In this document: positions 29,650 to 40,500 of the stretch, one piece after another
Position numbering within the stretch: the stretch's first letter is position 1
How the letters are laid out: each line of letters starts with the position of its first letter
DNA from: Hirsutella rhossiliensis
Lineage: Eukaryota > Ascomycota > Sordariomycetes > Hypocreales > Ophiocordycipitaceae
Direction of reading: 5' to 3'
Length of the DNA: 64,000 bases
NCBI RefSeq assembly: GCF_020360975.1
Contig: NW_025408667.1
Span: 10,540,001-10,604,000 of the forward strand
Translations under genes and position numbers: made by a program
Notes under the pieces: generated by a model
The model's input: the letters and a program-made list of their open reading frames with translations, nothing else
Told to the model about the DNA's origin: nothing
The model's database searches: none

Positions 29650-30830
29650 GAAAAAAAATCTGGTTGTTCGCTTCTTGACGAGCATGCCTCCGACGCACCT
29701 GCTACGGCCCTTAGTGCCGGCATAAAACAGCAATGTTTTTCGTAGAGCTTTCTGATGTGCCGCTTTCAGTGGTTGGAAAATACCAACATCTAACGGCTGC
29801 ATGATGTCTGTGGAATGAAGGGAGAGAATGACGATGATGATGTCAAATTTGATGCAGTATTCAGCGAACTCGAGAGTCGTAGCCCTGTGAAGCCATCTAC
29901 ATCGAGCAACCGGAAAATCCTGTCTTTCTCGTCCCGTTGGGTTGGAGGTGCCTCAACGGTCGTCATCCCAAGGTTTGGAACACGAAGATGCTCATCACAG
30001 CCAAACCACTATTCTAGTGACTTGCCGGAGCGTTGTGCTTGCGCTGAGGATGGCCAGGACCAGCGATTGATGTGCCTCGCCCATTCGAGATGTATTTGAG
30101 CATTGCTGAAGCCGGTTGGTGATTGAGCAAAGCGGACGCCACTATCAATAACAATACCGGCCCAATTCGTGGTAGGAAATGCGCGAAGATGATCCAGAGA
30201 GGGAAAGAGTCTCCTACAAAATTGATCGTGCCAATAACTGTACAGGATTCTCGATTCGACGGGTCGAGAACTCCCGCCGACTCTTCACGCGTGTGGTGCG
30301 GGTCACGAGAACGTGTACGCGTTCTCGCAATCAGCCGATCCGAATGCCGGCTTCATCTTCATTCCAAATCTCCGATGCTCCAATGCCAAACTTCTTGATA
30401 GACTCGTCGAGGTTGGAGAAGAAGTCATTTACTTCCTTAACATTCTGCGCTTCAAAAGACTTCCGTGCTCTCTCGACGGCCTTCAAGTAAGTCTTCTTGA
30501 CTTCAGGGTGGCTTTGGCCCCAGCCTGCGAGCCAATTCTTAGACATAGGTATGGATGATGGATCTCGGCGCTGCCTGATTGTATTTTCGGCAGCCTCAAG
30601 CTGCTCCTTCCCCGCTGGAATACCAGTACGCTCCATCCACTGTATGTACGCCACAAGGGCGTTATCTTCATCCTCAGTCAACGCAGTTGGGCGTCCCTGA
30701 CCTCGGGCAAATGGGATTTCCAAAGAACGGATGGCCCTCTCAACAGCGTCTCTATTCACTTTGTACCTAGAAGCCGCTTTGCGGATAGAAAGGGGGGTTC
30801 GTTGTGGTGTTGTGGTACGACGTAGGGCCG
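29650..30830 (-). pseudogene. Decayed pogo/Fot1 transposase upstream of the LPMO
   Basis: Read on the minus strand in several frames: a psq helix-turn-helix (PLSIRKAASRYKVNRDAVERAI), a CENP-B-like DNA-binding region (MSKNWLAGWGQSHPEVKK), the first DDE motif (EIWNEDEAGIRIG, then a stop near 30331), a middle part (NRESCTVIGTINFVGDSFPLW), and the second Asp region (MQPLDVGIFQPLKAAHQKALRKTLL near 29800-29710). Stops and shifts make it non-functional. Its 3' end sits within about 130 bp of the LPMO start codon, so it may supply or disrupt promoter sequence. Confidence 0.75.
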
Positions 30831-31154
30831 CTCTAGGCGGCCGGCGAGAGGCGATGACGCTCGTGCGGCGGCTAGAACATTGACATTGGGTGTCATCCTG
30901 GAATTAAGAAGAGAACAGCCTCTCAAAATCTGGTTTGGGATGGAAAATACGCGTTGACGGTAATTGAGATGGTACTCAAAAGAGAGGCGACTGTCACGGA
31001 TTTTTTTGCCAACTAAAGGGCGTAAGACCTTTAAGGTGAGTGGGCTGCCGTGGCCCCACCATGCTTAGACCGACGGGTACGGTAATAGCAAATTAGACTA
31101 TGATAGAAGTCCCAGCAATCTGGCTGAGTACAAATAACTACATTACATTGGTCA
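30831..31154. other. No recognisable gene
   Basis: Probable flank of the pogo remnant. No terminal repeat was identified. Confidence 0.35.
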
Positions 31155-31500
31155 CATCCTGTCGAGAACAGTCATTGGATATATGTGTCAATTGCATGTG
31201 CACCTGAAAGTGTTGGAAAGTAGGGTCACGATCCAGGCTGGAGGGACCAAAGGAGTGAGATGCAAGGAGGATGACCGAGCTTTTGCTGGAAGAGACTGGT
31301 TGTCTTCAGAAGGTGCTAGGTCATATCGGATTTGTCAGCTATATCTATAAGACATAGCCGTCCACTCTTCTCAAAAAGGAGGAGGAAGGCAGCAACAGAA
31401 GAACACAAGAAGACGATGCAACTTTAGTACCTCGCACTTCGCGACAGAAGGAGCGCGTTCCACTTTGCCTGCATGACGCAGTAGTCTTCGCGACACCTCG
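31155..31500 (+). repeat. Short dispersed repeat, copy split by an LTR
   Basis: 31155-31205 and 31451-31500 match the continuous sequence at 19071-19172. The intervening segment is the LTR at 31211-31445 plus its target duplication. Confidence 0.7.
31211..31445 (+). repeat. Solo LTR, family B
   Basis: 235 bp from TGTTGGAAAG to CGCGACA, flanked by GAAAG and GAAGG, a 5-bp target duplication with one difference. The undisturbed locus at 19071-19172 lacks this segment, so it is an insertion. A TATATCTATAAG box lies near its middle. Confidence 0.7.
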
Positions 31501-31748
31501 CTTCACGGACGCAACTATTCCATCAGGGACAGATGAGCACGCAGTCAAGGGGTGGTGTCGGTAATACTCTGCCCATTGGACGTGAAATGATGATTTTATT
31601 TTGTGCTCAATACTGCACGGACTTTTATACTGAGCGAGATGGTGATGGCAGATGGGCTTGCCAAAGGGGGCGGAGACGTATAGACAAGAGACGGAAGAGC
31701 AAGAGTTGAAAGCGGGACAACAAGACCCGAGCTAACCATGGCACATCT

Positions 31749-31855
31749 CTGTCGAGAGGTGCCTGGAACGAAAAGCTAAGCAAACCATGGATAGTTAAGA
31801 GTAGCACTCTGCGTTTAAGAAGCTGGCAGATACCGCAGACTCGTTTGACTGACTA
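31749..31855 (+). repeat. Copia element 2 tail, copy 2
   Basis: Matches 28478-28585 (ends of the integrase C-terminal frame), with the same TAA, TAG and TGA codons. It is a detached fragment with no other copia domain beside it. Confidence 0.8.
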
Positions 31856-31898
31856 CTCCCTGCAGAAGCTGCTCTCGAAGGGTTCCCTGAACACCCCG

Positions 31899-32282
31899 CT
31901 ACAGCACGGCCTCGTCCTTCAACAAGCGCGAAATGGCGTGGCGATCCAATGACAACCTTTCCCTCCGAACATCAGTCCCTTTCCAAGCGCCGTCATTGCA
32001 CTGTAGATCATGGTTCTTGTCCACAACTGGCGGCGCACACTCGTCTGCGTTGCGACACTGACAGAACAGACCGGCGAGAATCATCTCAAGCCGCCTTGTG
32101 CTACCGTCACCTCTTGGCCTCGGTCCGTCAGGAACAATTATGGAAACAACGACCAAGCTAGGTGCCAAGTAAACACCATCAATTGACTTGTACCACACCC
32201 CTGGATAACCAGTCTTCTTCGCGCAGCTAGTGCAATGGAACAGATTGTACCCGATTCCCACATATCCGTGCGTGTATGTCAT
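31899..32282 (-). CDS. Hypothetical protein, weak
   Basis: 127 codons containing Cys-rich patches (HCTSCAKKTGYPG, FCQCRNADECAPP) and a plausible hydrophobic strand, but no signal peptide and no family I recognise. It may be one exon of a decayed gene. Confidence 0.25.
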   Translation of the reverse strand: MTYTHGYVGIGYNLFHCTSCAKKTGYPGVWYKSIDGVYLAPSLVVVSIIVPDGPRPRGDGSTRRLEMILAGLFCQCRNADECAPPVVDKNHDLQCNDGAWKGTDVRRERLSLDRHAISRLLKDEAVL

Positions 32283-32514
32283 CTGTTGACATCAGATCCG
32301 TCCCGCTGGCGCACCGCAGGCAGCGGAGAGGTCCGAATCCTTGGCAATGATCTTTCGGACTGCATTTCTGGTCTTCGTCGGGCCACCATGGGCTTTATTT
32401 AGTCTTCAGCAAGCACCTTGGTACGAAGTCAGCTATTTCTGACCGTCCGTGTCAAAATATTTGGCGCTGGCAGTGGCTGTCCAATACACTTCTGTATCCA
32501 TGCACTTCTGTCGC

Positions 32515-32722
32515 ATATCAAGCTTGCCTAGAATGATTATTCATGAAGTGGCGATATTACTACGCAACGCCGCTGTTGCCTGCCAGGCAACAGCTACTGC
32601 GTAAGCAGGAAACAAGTCTTTCATTTGCATATAAAGAGCTGCACAATTCCGTGCGTTCGTTCACCCACTTCTTGTTCTTTAGATAATTCTCATCAATTGA
32701 CTGATGCCACTCAGATCGCTTT
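32515..32722 (-). repeat. LTR relic related to 21096-21275
   Basis: Shared blocks include TGATTATTCAT, AGCTACTGCGTAA, TATAAAGAGCTGCACAATTCC and CATCAATT…CTGATGC. A purine-rich AAGAAGTGGG precedes TG on the minus strand. No copia coding sequence is attached. Confidence 0.5.
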
Positions 32723-33184
32723 GCACAATCGCTGTCATGCCAGGTGTGGGTTGTAACTACCATACCCCACCCCCCTTTCGGTAACACCCCCCCTTTCGGT
32801 AGCGCAATTGAAAAAAACTCCACCAAAAGTCTACCATTTCACTTACACGGATTGCAGCCAACTACAAATATATTCGCAAGCAGTCACTTGGAGCAGATAG
32901 AGAGTTGACTGAATTCTACTTTTTGAGGATTAAATGTTTATACAGGGCGCTGTGGTCTGTGTGAACGTTGCGCGCGAAATTACCATTCAGCCGCGTAATC
33001 TTCCTCGCCCTCCCGACCATGATTATTCTCATTATTCCTCCACCACATGTCCAAAACGACCTTAAAACGGTCTCGATGTGTCTACGTGGAGGAGGAGAAA
33101 GCAATTGTTATATCGTAAATCACAAACAACGTCTTCCCGCAGTATCGCACCACTCAAAAGTATAACATACCTCAGCAGTCTATT
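32723..33184. other. No recognisable gene
   Basis: Contains a near-tandem CCCCCTTTCGGTA duplication (32768-32800) and short motif-free frames. It is probably the 5' flank of the pogo remnant that follows. Confidence 0.35.
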
Positions 33185-34711
33185 TCCGACAGACAAAAAG
33201 GCCAGGCAGCTCTCGTTGATCAGATACAGGCTGATAAACACTTGAGAAATAACCAGAAAGCTCGGTTTCTCTCCTTGATTGTCCTTCAAGAGTCTCTTGG
33301 CTCTATTCCCTCCCACAGACTGATCCGCGCCTGCGTGGAGACTCTATAAAGCAACCGAACAACAAGTGGACAGTGGACAGCAACTGGTCCACTAAATTCA
33401 TTAATTGCCATTTGAAGATCAATAACAAGCGTGAGAGACGTTAGGAAGCCAACAGGTTTAACGCTTTCACGCCTCGGGCGGTTCACTGGTACTTCGATAT
33501 CAGGACAAGGAGTATGGACGGATTAAACCGGAGAATACCGTGAATGTCAACCGGGGCGGTATTATGTCTGGCTATGGTGAGTGTTTGACTTGCCCTTCAT
33601 TATTCCAACTAACCAGCCTATTTTTGCCAGGTTTGGATAGTCTTGTGGTTGGGAGTACAGACCCAAAACAGAAGGCCCTTCTGAAAGGACATCGGTCCCG
33701 CAACTAGACCTCATTTATCGAAGCCACCACCGCGGACGGCCGTGCCCTTACTTCTGGCATCATTTTCAAGGGCAAAGAACTCCAGAAACAGTGGTTCGCG
33801 ACCGAATCCGGCAAAATAGCCGACTGGCATTACATTACCTCACCCAACGGATGGACGGACAACCTATCGCTATTGAGTGGCTCGAGAGAGTCTATTTGCC
33901 ACACACGCGGCCCGCCGATGGTTCATATGCTAGGCTGATCGTATTAGATGGACATGACAGCCATGCAACGGTGCGTTTCCATATTTATCGCCCTAGAAAT
34001 CACTGTTAACCGGGACCAGGATGCATGGATGGCCACGTGCGTTTGAACAACGCCTACTGCTGTTACCTTCCTTCCCACCGCTGTCATGGCTTCCAGCCAC
34101 TGGACAAAGGTGTTTTAACGACATCCAGGCGGCGTATCGGAAAGAACTTTAGAAATTAACCTGTCTGACGGATTCTGCGCCCGTTGATAGGGTCAATTTT
34201 ATTCGGGCATATGCCAAAGCACGTGAACTCGGAATGACTCCAAAGAATATGTTGTCCGGCAGGAGCGTCACTGAAAATTGGCCAATCTCACGATCCAAGG
34301 CATTGCGGCGTGCAGAAATTCACGCAGGTACGGTAGAGACATCTACAAATTCTGCGCCACTTTTGGCTCCTGATGATACACCGAAGAACCAGCCGCCACA
34401 TTCGCGATTTCGGAAAGAACAAGGCTCCTGGCACTTGGAGGCATTACGCGGTGATAGCAAGAGGCTTTGAAGCTCAAGAACAAACAGTTCCTGAGCACAG
34501 CAACATAATTGCGAAGCTGGAGGCAGAAGTGGCCCGGCTGCAGAGAAGCAAGAAGAGGAGAGCAACCCCGAGCCCGAACAGACGGTTAATGACTCTCAGT
34601 GAAGCCTTGGTGGCTCAGGAAGCCATTACCCAAAGTAGAAGTCAAGAAATGCCCGTTGTGGTGAAATCTGAGACCGAGGAGGAGGTCTCAGAGGTGAGTC
34701 AGCTTCAGTGA
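33185..34711 (+). pseudogene. Decayed pogo/Fot1 transposase, near full length
   Basis: The order of parts follows the copy at 17559: a degenerate DNA-binding half (33185-33470), AVHWYFDI near 33475, the first Asp region before an intron (GTGAGT…TTGCCAG, about 33576-33631), then …EATTADGRALTSGIIFKG…, LIVLDGHDSHATV (33938-33975, second Asp), GFQPLDKGVF near 34090, and a C-terminal tail with a coiled coil and KKRR/PSPNRR motif (34373-34711). Stops and frameshifts are scattered throughout. It shows what the truncated copies at 13016 and 17559 have lost. Confidence 0.8.
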
Positions 34712-34960
34712 TCGAAGTCAAGGCGGCACTTGAGGCCCTTTTTGTCACCACTAGATGCGGGAGAGAGGTAAAATAGCTTCGGCATAGATAGGAGCGTTTA
34801 TTCCTCTACAGAATGATATAATCTTCGTGTTTTTATTCTTATGTTCTGGTCATATTTCATAAATATGGGGCTGATACCCATTATCGATTGCAGGCCTTTC
34901 CATGTATGGAAAACCACCTTGCTTTACCATGCCCTAGGTCGTGACTCAACCATTTGTTTA
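34712..34960. other. No recognisable gene
   Basis: AT-leaning spacer between a pogo remnant and a convergent unknown gene. Confidence 0.35.
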
Positions 34961-35516
34961 TTACCCTTCTAAGCGCTTCCTTTTCGACGAGTTATCGCTT
35001 TGCGAGGCGGAACTCCCCTTTCTCGATGATACAGTCGCCTCAATTTGATCACACGCTGGAGAGAGGCGAGACGAAATTGAGCTGAGACCGGAAGATGAGC
35101 AACTTGATATGAGCTCCGGTGACCAGGGAGTACGTGGTCGCACAGGGGTTCGTGCTGTCGCAACAGCCTTATGAACCGCGTTAGTCGTCTCCCTCTGTCG
35201 TTGTAGGTCCTGCTCAAGTGATCTAATGAGATCCCGCTGGCTATCAAGGATGCGGTCCTGCATCTCCTGCCTAGACACGACCTCAATTTTTTGGACGTTT
35301 GAGGGCTCGCATGGTATTGCGGAGCTGATCGCATTCTAAACCCTTAGTCTCTGCGAGAACCCGCCAGTGCTCGACAGACAGGCTATTTGGTGGAATAGGC
35401 CGACGAACCAGCGTGCAGTGTGCGAGTCTGTCGACGACATCGTGGCTTCCGCTTGGGCAATGAACAACACTCAGGGGAAGCGAGCGCTTCTTAATAGCCG
35501 ACGGGGACATTGCCAT
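34961..35516 (-). CDS. Unknown coiled-coil protein, one-base frameshift
   Basis: Two frames (35516-35283 and 35278-34961) join if one A is dropped from the A6 run near 35290. The reading then passes smoothly from …NTMRALKRPK to IEVVSRQEMQDRILD. The combined ~184-residue product has a helical, Leu-rich middle (SLEQDLQRQRETTNAV) and a Ser-rich basic C-terminus (NSSKRKRLEG) that could be a nuclear localisation signal. No family recognised. A transposon-encoded accessory or transposase tail is possible. Confidence 0.4.
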
Positions 35517-35775
35517 TCTACTACTATATCTAGAAGTGGACGTACTTTTACCACTTCAGAGAAGCGTTGTTCCGTTCACGTATGTAATTGTCACATCATC
35601 CCTGTCAGAACTTTCCTCACAAAATAGACAGTGTGTCGCCCTTTTTGTCTCATGAAAAACTTTTCTAGAAGGGTACAATTGTACTGTACAGTAGGTACCA
35701 TCAAGGATTTCGTCGTAGAATCTTGACCAGACGCAACGACAAGAAAAGCAGATACAGCAGCTTCTTGATGTCATC
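35517..35775. other. No recognisable gene
   Basis: 5' flank of the unknown minus-strand gene and of the gypsy Gag fragment. Contains the palindrome-like GTACAATTGTACTGTACAGTAGGTAC at 35675-35700, whose function is unknown. Confidence 0.35.
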
Positions 35776-36165
35776 TTGGCCACATCAGGAAACCCCAACT
35801 CAAGGCCACGACGACGATCTAGGTCGCCTGAATCTAGCCCTCGCCCACGAGAGAGCTTTCGCGAACGCTCTCCTGTCTATGAGCCTAAAAACAAAAATCA
35901 AGAACAAATCCAACAGTTCCGCGGCAACTCTGCAGCAGAACTCTCCACCTTCTTAGGGACCCTTCAATGGGTATTCCGAGAGCACCCCCGCCACTACCGG
36001 GGCGAACAGAGAAGAATCAGACTAGCGGCTGGCCATCTCAGCCAGACACTGAGGAGAGACTTTCTGTTTGCCTTTGCCACGCGCTTAGAGACCTGGGTTG
36101 CGTCATCTGAAACCGAAGTGGGAATCGCGACGCGCGGCAGGACCTATATAAGGATGCGGGGATAA
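35776..36165 (+). pseudogene. gag: Gypsy Gag fragment
   Basis: 129 codons. After a Ser/Arg/Pro-rich start comes IQQFRGNSAAELSTFLGTLQWVF and RRIRLAAGHLSQTLRR, the pattern of a Ty3/gypsy capsid N-terminal region. It stops without zinc knuckle or pol. It is a different family from the element at 13343. Confidence 0.55.
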
Positions 36166-36169
36166 TCAC

Positions 36170-36529
36170 AGCCCGCTGGAGGAGCTCTTTAGAGATCAAC
36201 AATTGCATCACTGGCCCCCGTTCTTCACTCTCTGTTTCCTTGTGATTGTGCTCCTTACAGCCTTGATGTCGCCATCGCAACGTGGTCTCGTCACAGTTTG
36301 TTGTCTGCACACACAGACTGTGAAGGAAGTGAATGAAAAAATGATCTATTGATGATCTCTAGTTACAGAAAGGAGTGCAAGGCTAGACATAGCCGATAGT
36401 CATTATGCCCATAGAACCTTCTAGAGACAGCTGGTCTCCTCTAACACAGTTGAATCTCCGTGCAGTATCGGCATAATTCACTGATTCCGAAGATTTCAGA
36501 AAATCAAGAGCCTCGTCAATCGACGCCAT
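36170..36529 (-). pseudogene. N-terminal fragment of a pogo transposase, split by a solo LTR
   Basis: It starts at ATG 36529 with MASIDEALDFLKSSESVNYA and the first half of a psq helix-turn-helix (DTARRFNC). The LTR 36299-36446 interrupts it. On the far side the frame resumes with DETTLRWRHQG, completing a typical pogo helix-turn-helix once the LTR and one CAGTT are ignored. Coding similarity ends near 36170 where the gypsy Gag fragment begins. Its own 5' flank lies beyond the LINE array, from about 42956. Confidence 0.7.
36299..36446 (-). repeat. Solo LTR, family A, copy 2
   Basis: 148 bp, TGTTGTCTGC…CTCTAACA, flanked by a perfect 5-bp target duplication CAGTT (36294-36298 and 36447-36451). 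Same family as 20030-20187. Confidence 0.85.
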
Positions 36530-36561
36530 TGTTGTTGAGCTGTCCCGGATTGACGTTGAGA

Positions 36562-36990
36562 CAAAATGTCGGTAGGTAGGTAGGTAGGATTTATTTCGCC
36601 CGGAGGGAGGTCCCTATAAGGCCTTTACACAGTCTAGAGTACAGTTCAGCACGTTTGTTCCTTGACTCCCCAAGCCCCACAGATCATCTTACGCTGCGCC
36701 AACCGTACCACTGTTTTGCTCCATGACAGACCTGCTTGAAGGTCAATTTCTCCAAGTGTTCAGCATCCTATTCCCAGCAACTGAAGCGCGATGTGTCGAA
36801 GTTGAAGCGTGGTTGTGTTAGTCATTGATGGTGGTTGGTACGCCGATTGTGTTCTCTCATGACGCTGTTCCCTGTTGACGGGCGGGAACCCGGGTGTGCC
36901 CTGTTTCACCAGGGGTGCCTCCAGCCGGCTTCGAACCGACCCCTCTGCGACGCAGAGGCTCCAGACGTGTCACCACTACGCCATGGAGGC
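36562..36990 (-). mobile_element. tRNA-headed SINE with a LINE-derived tail
   Basis: Minus-strand orientation. The head (36917-36990) is tRNA-like with A- and B-box sequences. The body contains GGGCACACCCGGGTTCCC. The tail (CTTGGAGAAATTGACCTTCAAGCAGG … CGGGCGAAATAAATCC) resembles the 3' end of the adjacent LINE, and a (CCTA)n run ends it. The element is bounded by CAAAATGTCGGT at 36562-36573 and 36991-37002. A shared 3' tail is how many SINEs borrow LINE machinery. Confidence 0.7.
36917..36990 (-). ncRNA. tRNA-like head of the SINE (pol III promoter)
   Basis: GCCTCCA pairs with TGGAGGC (7-bp acceptor-like stem). A GCGTAGTGG A box and GGTTCGAAGCC B box are present, with a perfect 5-bp T stem. 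The anticodon-like hairpin is CCTCT/AGAGG with GTC in a 7-nt loop, but six rather than one nucleotide separate it from the D arm. It is therefore tRNA-derived, not a working tRNA gene. Confidence 0.65.
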
Positions 36991-37330
36991 CAAAATGTCG
37001 GTAGTAGTAGTAGGATTTATTTCGCCCGGAGGGAGGTCCCTATAAGGCCTTTACACTGTCTAGAGTACAGTTCAACACGTTTGTTCCTTGACTCCCCAAG
37101 CCCCACAGATCATCTTACGCTGCGCCAACCATTCCACTGTTCGCCCCACGACAGACCTGCTTGAAGGTCAATTTCTCCAAGTGTTCAGCATCCTATTCCC
37201 AGCAACTGAAGCGCGATGTGTCGAAGTTGAAGCGTGGTTGTGTTAGTCACTGATGGTGGTTGGTACGCCGATTGTGTTTTCTCATGACGCTGTTCCCTGT
37301 TGACGGGCGGGAACCCGGGTGTGCCCTGTT
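36991..37330 (-). repeat. SINE-type tail fused to the end of the LINE
   Basis: Nearly the same as the SINE body and tail (36562-36880), but it lacks the tRNA-like head and joins directly to the A-rich end of the LINE (ACAAAACA then GGGCACACC). It ends (CTA)n and then CCGACATTTTG. Confidence 0.7.
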
Positions 37331-37587
37331 TTGTTTTGTTTTTTGTATTGCGCCCGGAGGGTTCCCCCTATAGAGCCACTACGCTAAGCTATAAACCTTC
37401 TGTACATGGTCCCATCTCACCTAAAGCCCCACACTTCTTTTCATCTGTTTCCAGCCTCGATCGCTGTGACATGACAGGCCTGCTTGAAGGTCAGTTTCTC
37501 CAAGTGTTCAGCGTCCTACCTTCAGCGGCTGAAGCGCGGTCTGTCACGTGGAAGGCTGTTTAATGCTTGTGTGTCTTCGGTCTGTGG

Positions 37588-40500
37588 TTAGTTCGTCATC
37601 TGCTGGTCCATGTTGAGGCGTTTGGTTGCCAACGCGAACTGTACTGTCGCTCGTACAGCCTTCATATCCGGCTGCCACTTGTCATTGTCTGATGCTGCTT
37701 TGCCTCCCAGGAAGAACGATAGGTCCCCAATCTTGTCGCGTGTGTACCGAAGCATGATCTCTCGCTGTGATGTCCACCTATTGCATCGGAAAAGGAAATG
37801 TTCCACTGTCTCTGCTGTCTGTCCGCACATGCACTCATCCGAATCCACAGCTCCTATCTTGTAAAGGTAATTGTTCAGTCGAGATTTGCCGGTGCGAAGT
37901 TGCCCCAGCACGCATGCTTCTTTCTTTGTCAGTTCGTCATATAACTTTCGAGTGTGCCGACCGGGTAGCGCCTTGTCAATCTTTCTCGACCACTTCCCGA
38001 CTCGTTCTGGAATTTGGTTGATCTGTCTCTGTCCGTTGAGCAGCAGTCGTAGCGTCGTTGACCTTGCTTTGAATGCCGCTGGTTCGGCAGCGCATTCGTC
38101 CCTGGTTGCTCTCTTCGCGGCTGCTTTAGCCAGCGGGCTCATCGTGAAGTCTTCGTGGGCGGGTACCCATCGAAGGGCAACGCTGCATCCTCTTCTCCGC
38201 AAAGTCTCGACGCATTCGTATATCTCGCGGATCGTACGTTGTCCTGACTGCTGTCGCGGCCGCGCAATGACTTGCAGGACGGACAGGTTGCTTGTCACGA
38301 TTGTCATGCCTCCACGACGCAGACCAGCCGGTAAGCACTGCAATGTCATCGCAATCGCTGCGAGTCCTGCCGTGTAGGCGTTCTGCTCGTCGCTGGGTCC
38401 AACTGTAGCGGAGTAGCTGGCCAGTGCTTCGCCCGGGCTGTTGTGAGACGCGTCTCGAACAACGCCTCCCATTCCGACCAGGCCCTTTCGCTGTGAGCTG
38501 GACGTCGCGATGACGATGCCATCCAGTTCGTCAGGCTTCACCAACTCCACTTGGTCACACTCTTGCGCTACGTGCAGTCGGTCGATCCACGGCGCCAGTG
38601 CGAACTCGTGGATGACTTCCAGGCGCTTGGTATCTAGTCCTCCCATCGCCGAGGCGAGCTTCTGCATTGGCGAGGCATACCTCTTGTTCAACTTGAGCCT
38701 CAACGATGTCAGAGGATGCGTCTTCGGGAGCGTCCGCATCCTTATCCAGAATCTCGTTGCAGCTTGAGCGTGCCGTTCTCGGAATGGTTGCAGTCCGGCC
38801 TCGGCCTCGGCCACTGCCGTTGCGACTGTGCGGAACCCTCCTGTAACTGCCTGGGCTCCAATTCGCTGGGCCCTGTCAATCCACGACGCTTCTTTCGCCC
38901 CGCATGCGTGCGACCACACGTTGGAGGCGTAGTCCATGGTTGGCGCCACTGTCGCGACGAAGAGCTGCCTCGCCGTTCGTGGTGAAGCCATCTTCAGTCG
39001 TTTCAAACACATGGCCGCGGCCAGCCCCTTGGCGGCCGCTCTGGCGATATGTTCCTTGAAACGAAGCGCTTTGTCCATGACCACTCCTAGGAGCTTGACA
39101 CTCTTTTCCGGCTTGATCTCCTTCCCTTTGACGGTCAGGGGCTCGTCGGTGTCCCTCTCTGCGATGCGTGTGAAGTGGATGACACTCGTCTTGTCCGCTT
39201 CGAACGTGGCGCCGCTTCGCTTTTCCCAGCTGATCGCATCGTCAACGATGGACTGCATGCCTTCTCGGTTAGACTCGGCCGTTGGTCCCGTCACCCAGGC
39301 AGAGTAGTCATCCACAAACGCAATGGAGCCACCATTGTCACTGATCCGCCTTTGCACCAGGTCTGCATTGAAGAAGAGGAACGCCACCGGCGACAACGGA
39401 GATCCTTGTGGTAGGCCAGCCTGCGGTAAGGTTTGCGATTCAGACGCATGTCCGTTCACAACCACAGAGGCTGTCCGTTCCGAGCAGAATGCGTCTACCC
39501 ACTTCACCAGTCGGCTTGGGATGCCTCGAGCTTTCATCCTTTCTAGCAATCGCTCTTTGCACACTCCGTTGTACGCGCCTTTGACGTCAAAGCTGATGAG
39601 ACTGAGCACTCTGCCCATTCTCCAGGCTTTGTAGATGCGCTCCTGCAGAAGCACGAGTGCTTGATCTGCTGATCTGCGCTTCCGTGCACCAAAGTGGTTC
39701 GCAGGCAAAAGCCCTTGAGCCTCGACTACGTAGCTGATGCGTTCCGCCACGACTGCTTCCAGAATTTTGCCAAGCGTTGACAGGAGAGAGATCGGTCGCC
39801 ATGCCTTGGCCAGGGCGTAATCTCCCTTGTCAGGCTTCTTTAGTGGGATGATCTTGGCTGTCCGCCAATGATGAGGCACCACGCCCTCCCGGAGCGATGA
39901 GTCGAACAGCGTCCACACCCGGTGCTTGACCACGTGCCAGAGCTTCTTCCATACGATCGCAGGAAGGCCGTCCTCACCAGGCGCTTTCCAAGACTTGGCC
40001 GCCATCACTTTTTCCTCAATCTCTTGCAAGGTGAGGTCCGGCATGGCTATCGCTTCTCTTTGCGGACGCTCACCTTCCGGCTCAATCCTTGCTGGCAGAG
40101 GTGGGAAGAAGGTGCACAGGAGCTCCTCGGCTTGCTCGCCCTTGCCTTCGGTGATCGAGCCATCGGCTCTCCTCAACGGGGGAACCCTGTCATCGACCAT
40201 CTCCATACCAGACTTCAGGTACTTGAGTGCCTTCCAGATGTTGCTCTCGTCGGTGACGAAGTCGTCCCAGTGAGTCTTCTTTTGGCTCCGCACGTTGTCG
40301 TGGTACTCCTTAGCAGCCTCCTTGGCGCGTTGCTCCAGATCCGGCCGTGATTGACCGACTCGTCGCTGTGCCCTCGCTTGATTGCGCCAGTACGTGTATG
40401 TCCGCCGCAGTCGTGTAAGGTCCTTCGTCCACCATCGCTTCGCGTAAGGCGGCGGTTGTGCCCGGGGTGTCAGATCATGCAGCACCTTGGTGACCACCCG

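Noticed and set aside
36917..36990. A functional tRNA-Asp (GTC) gene
   Set aside because: The anticodon arm is separated from the D arm by six nucleotides, and the same sequence heads a LINE, so it is a tRNA-derived promoter rather than a tRNA gene.
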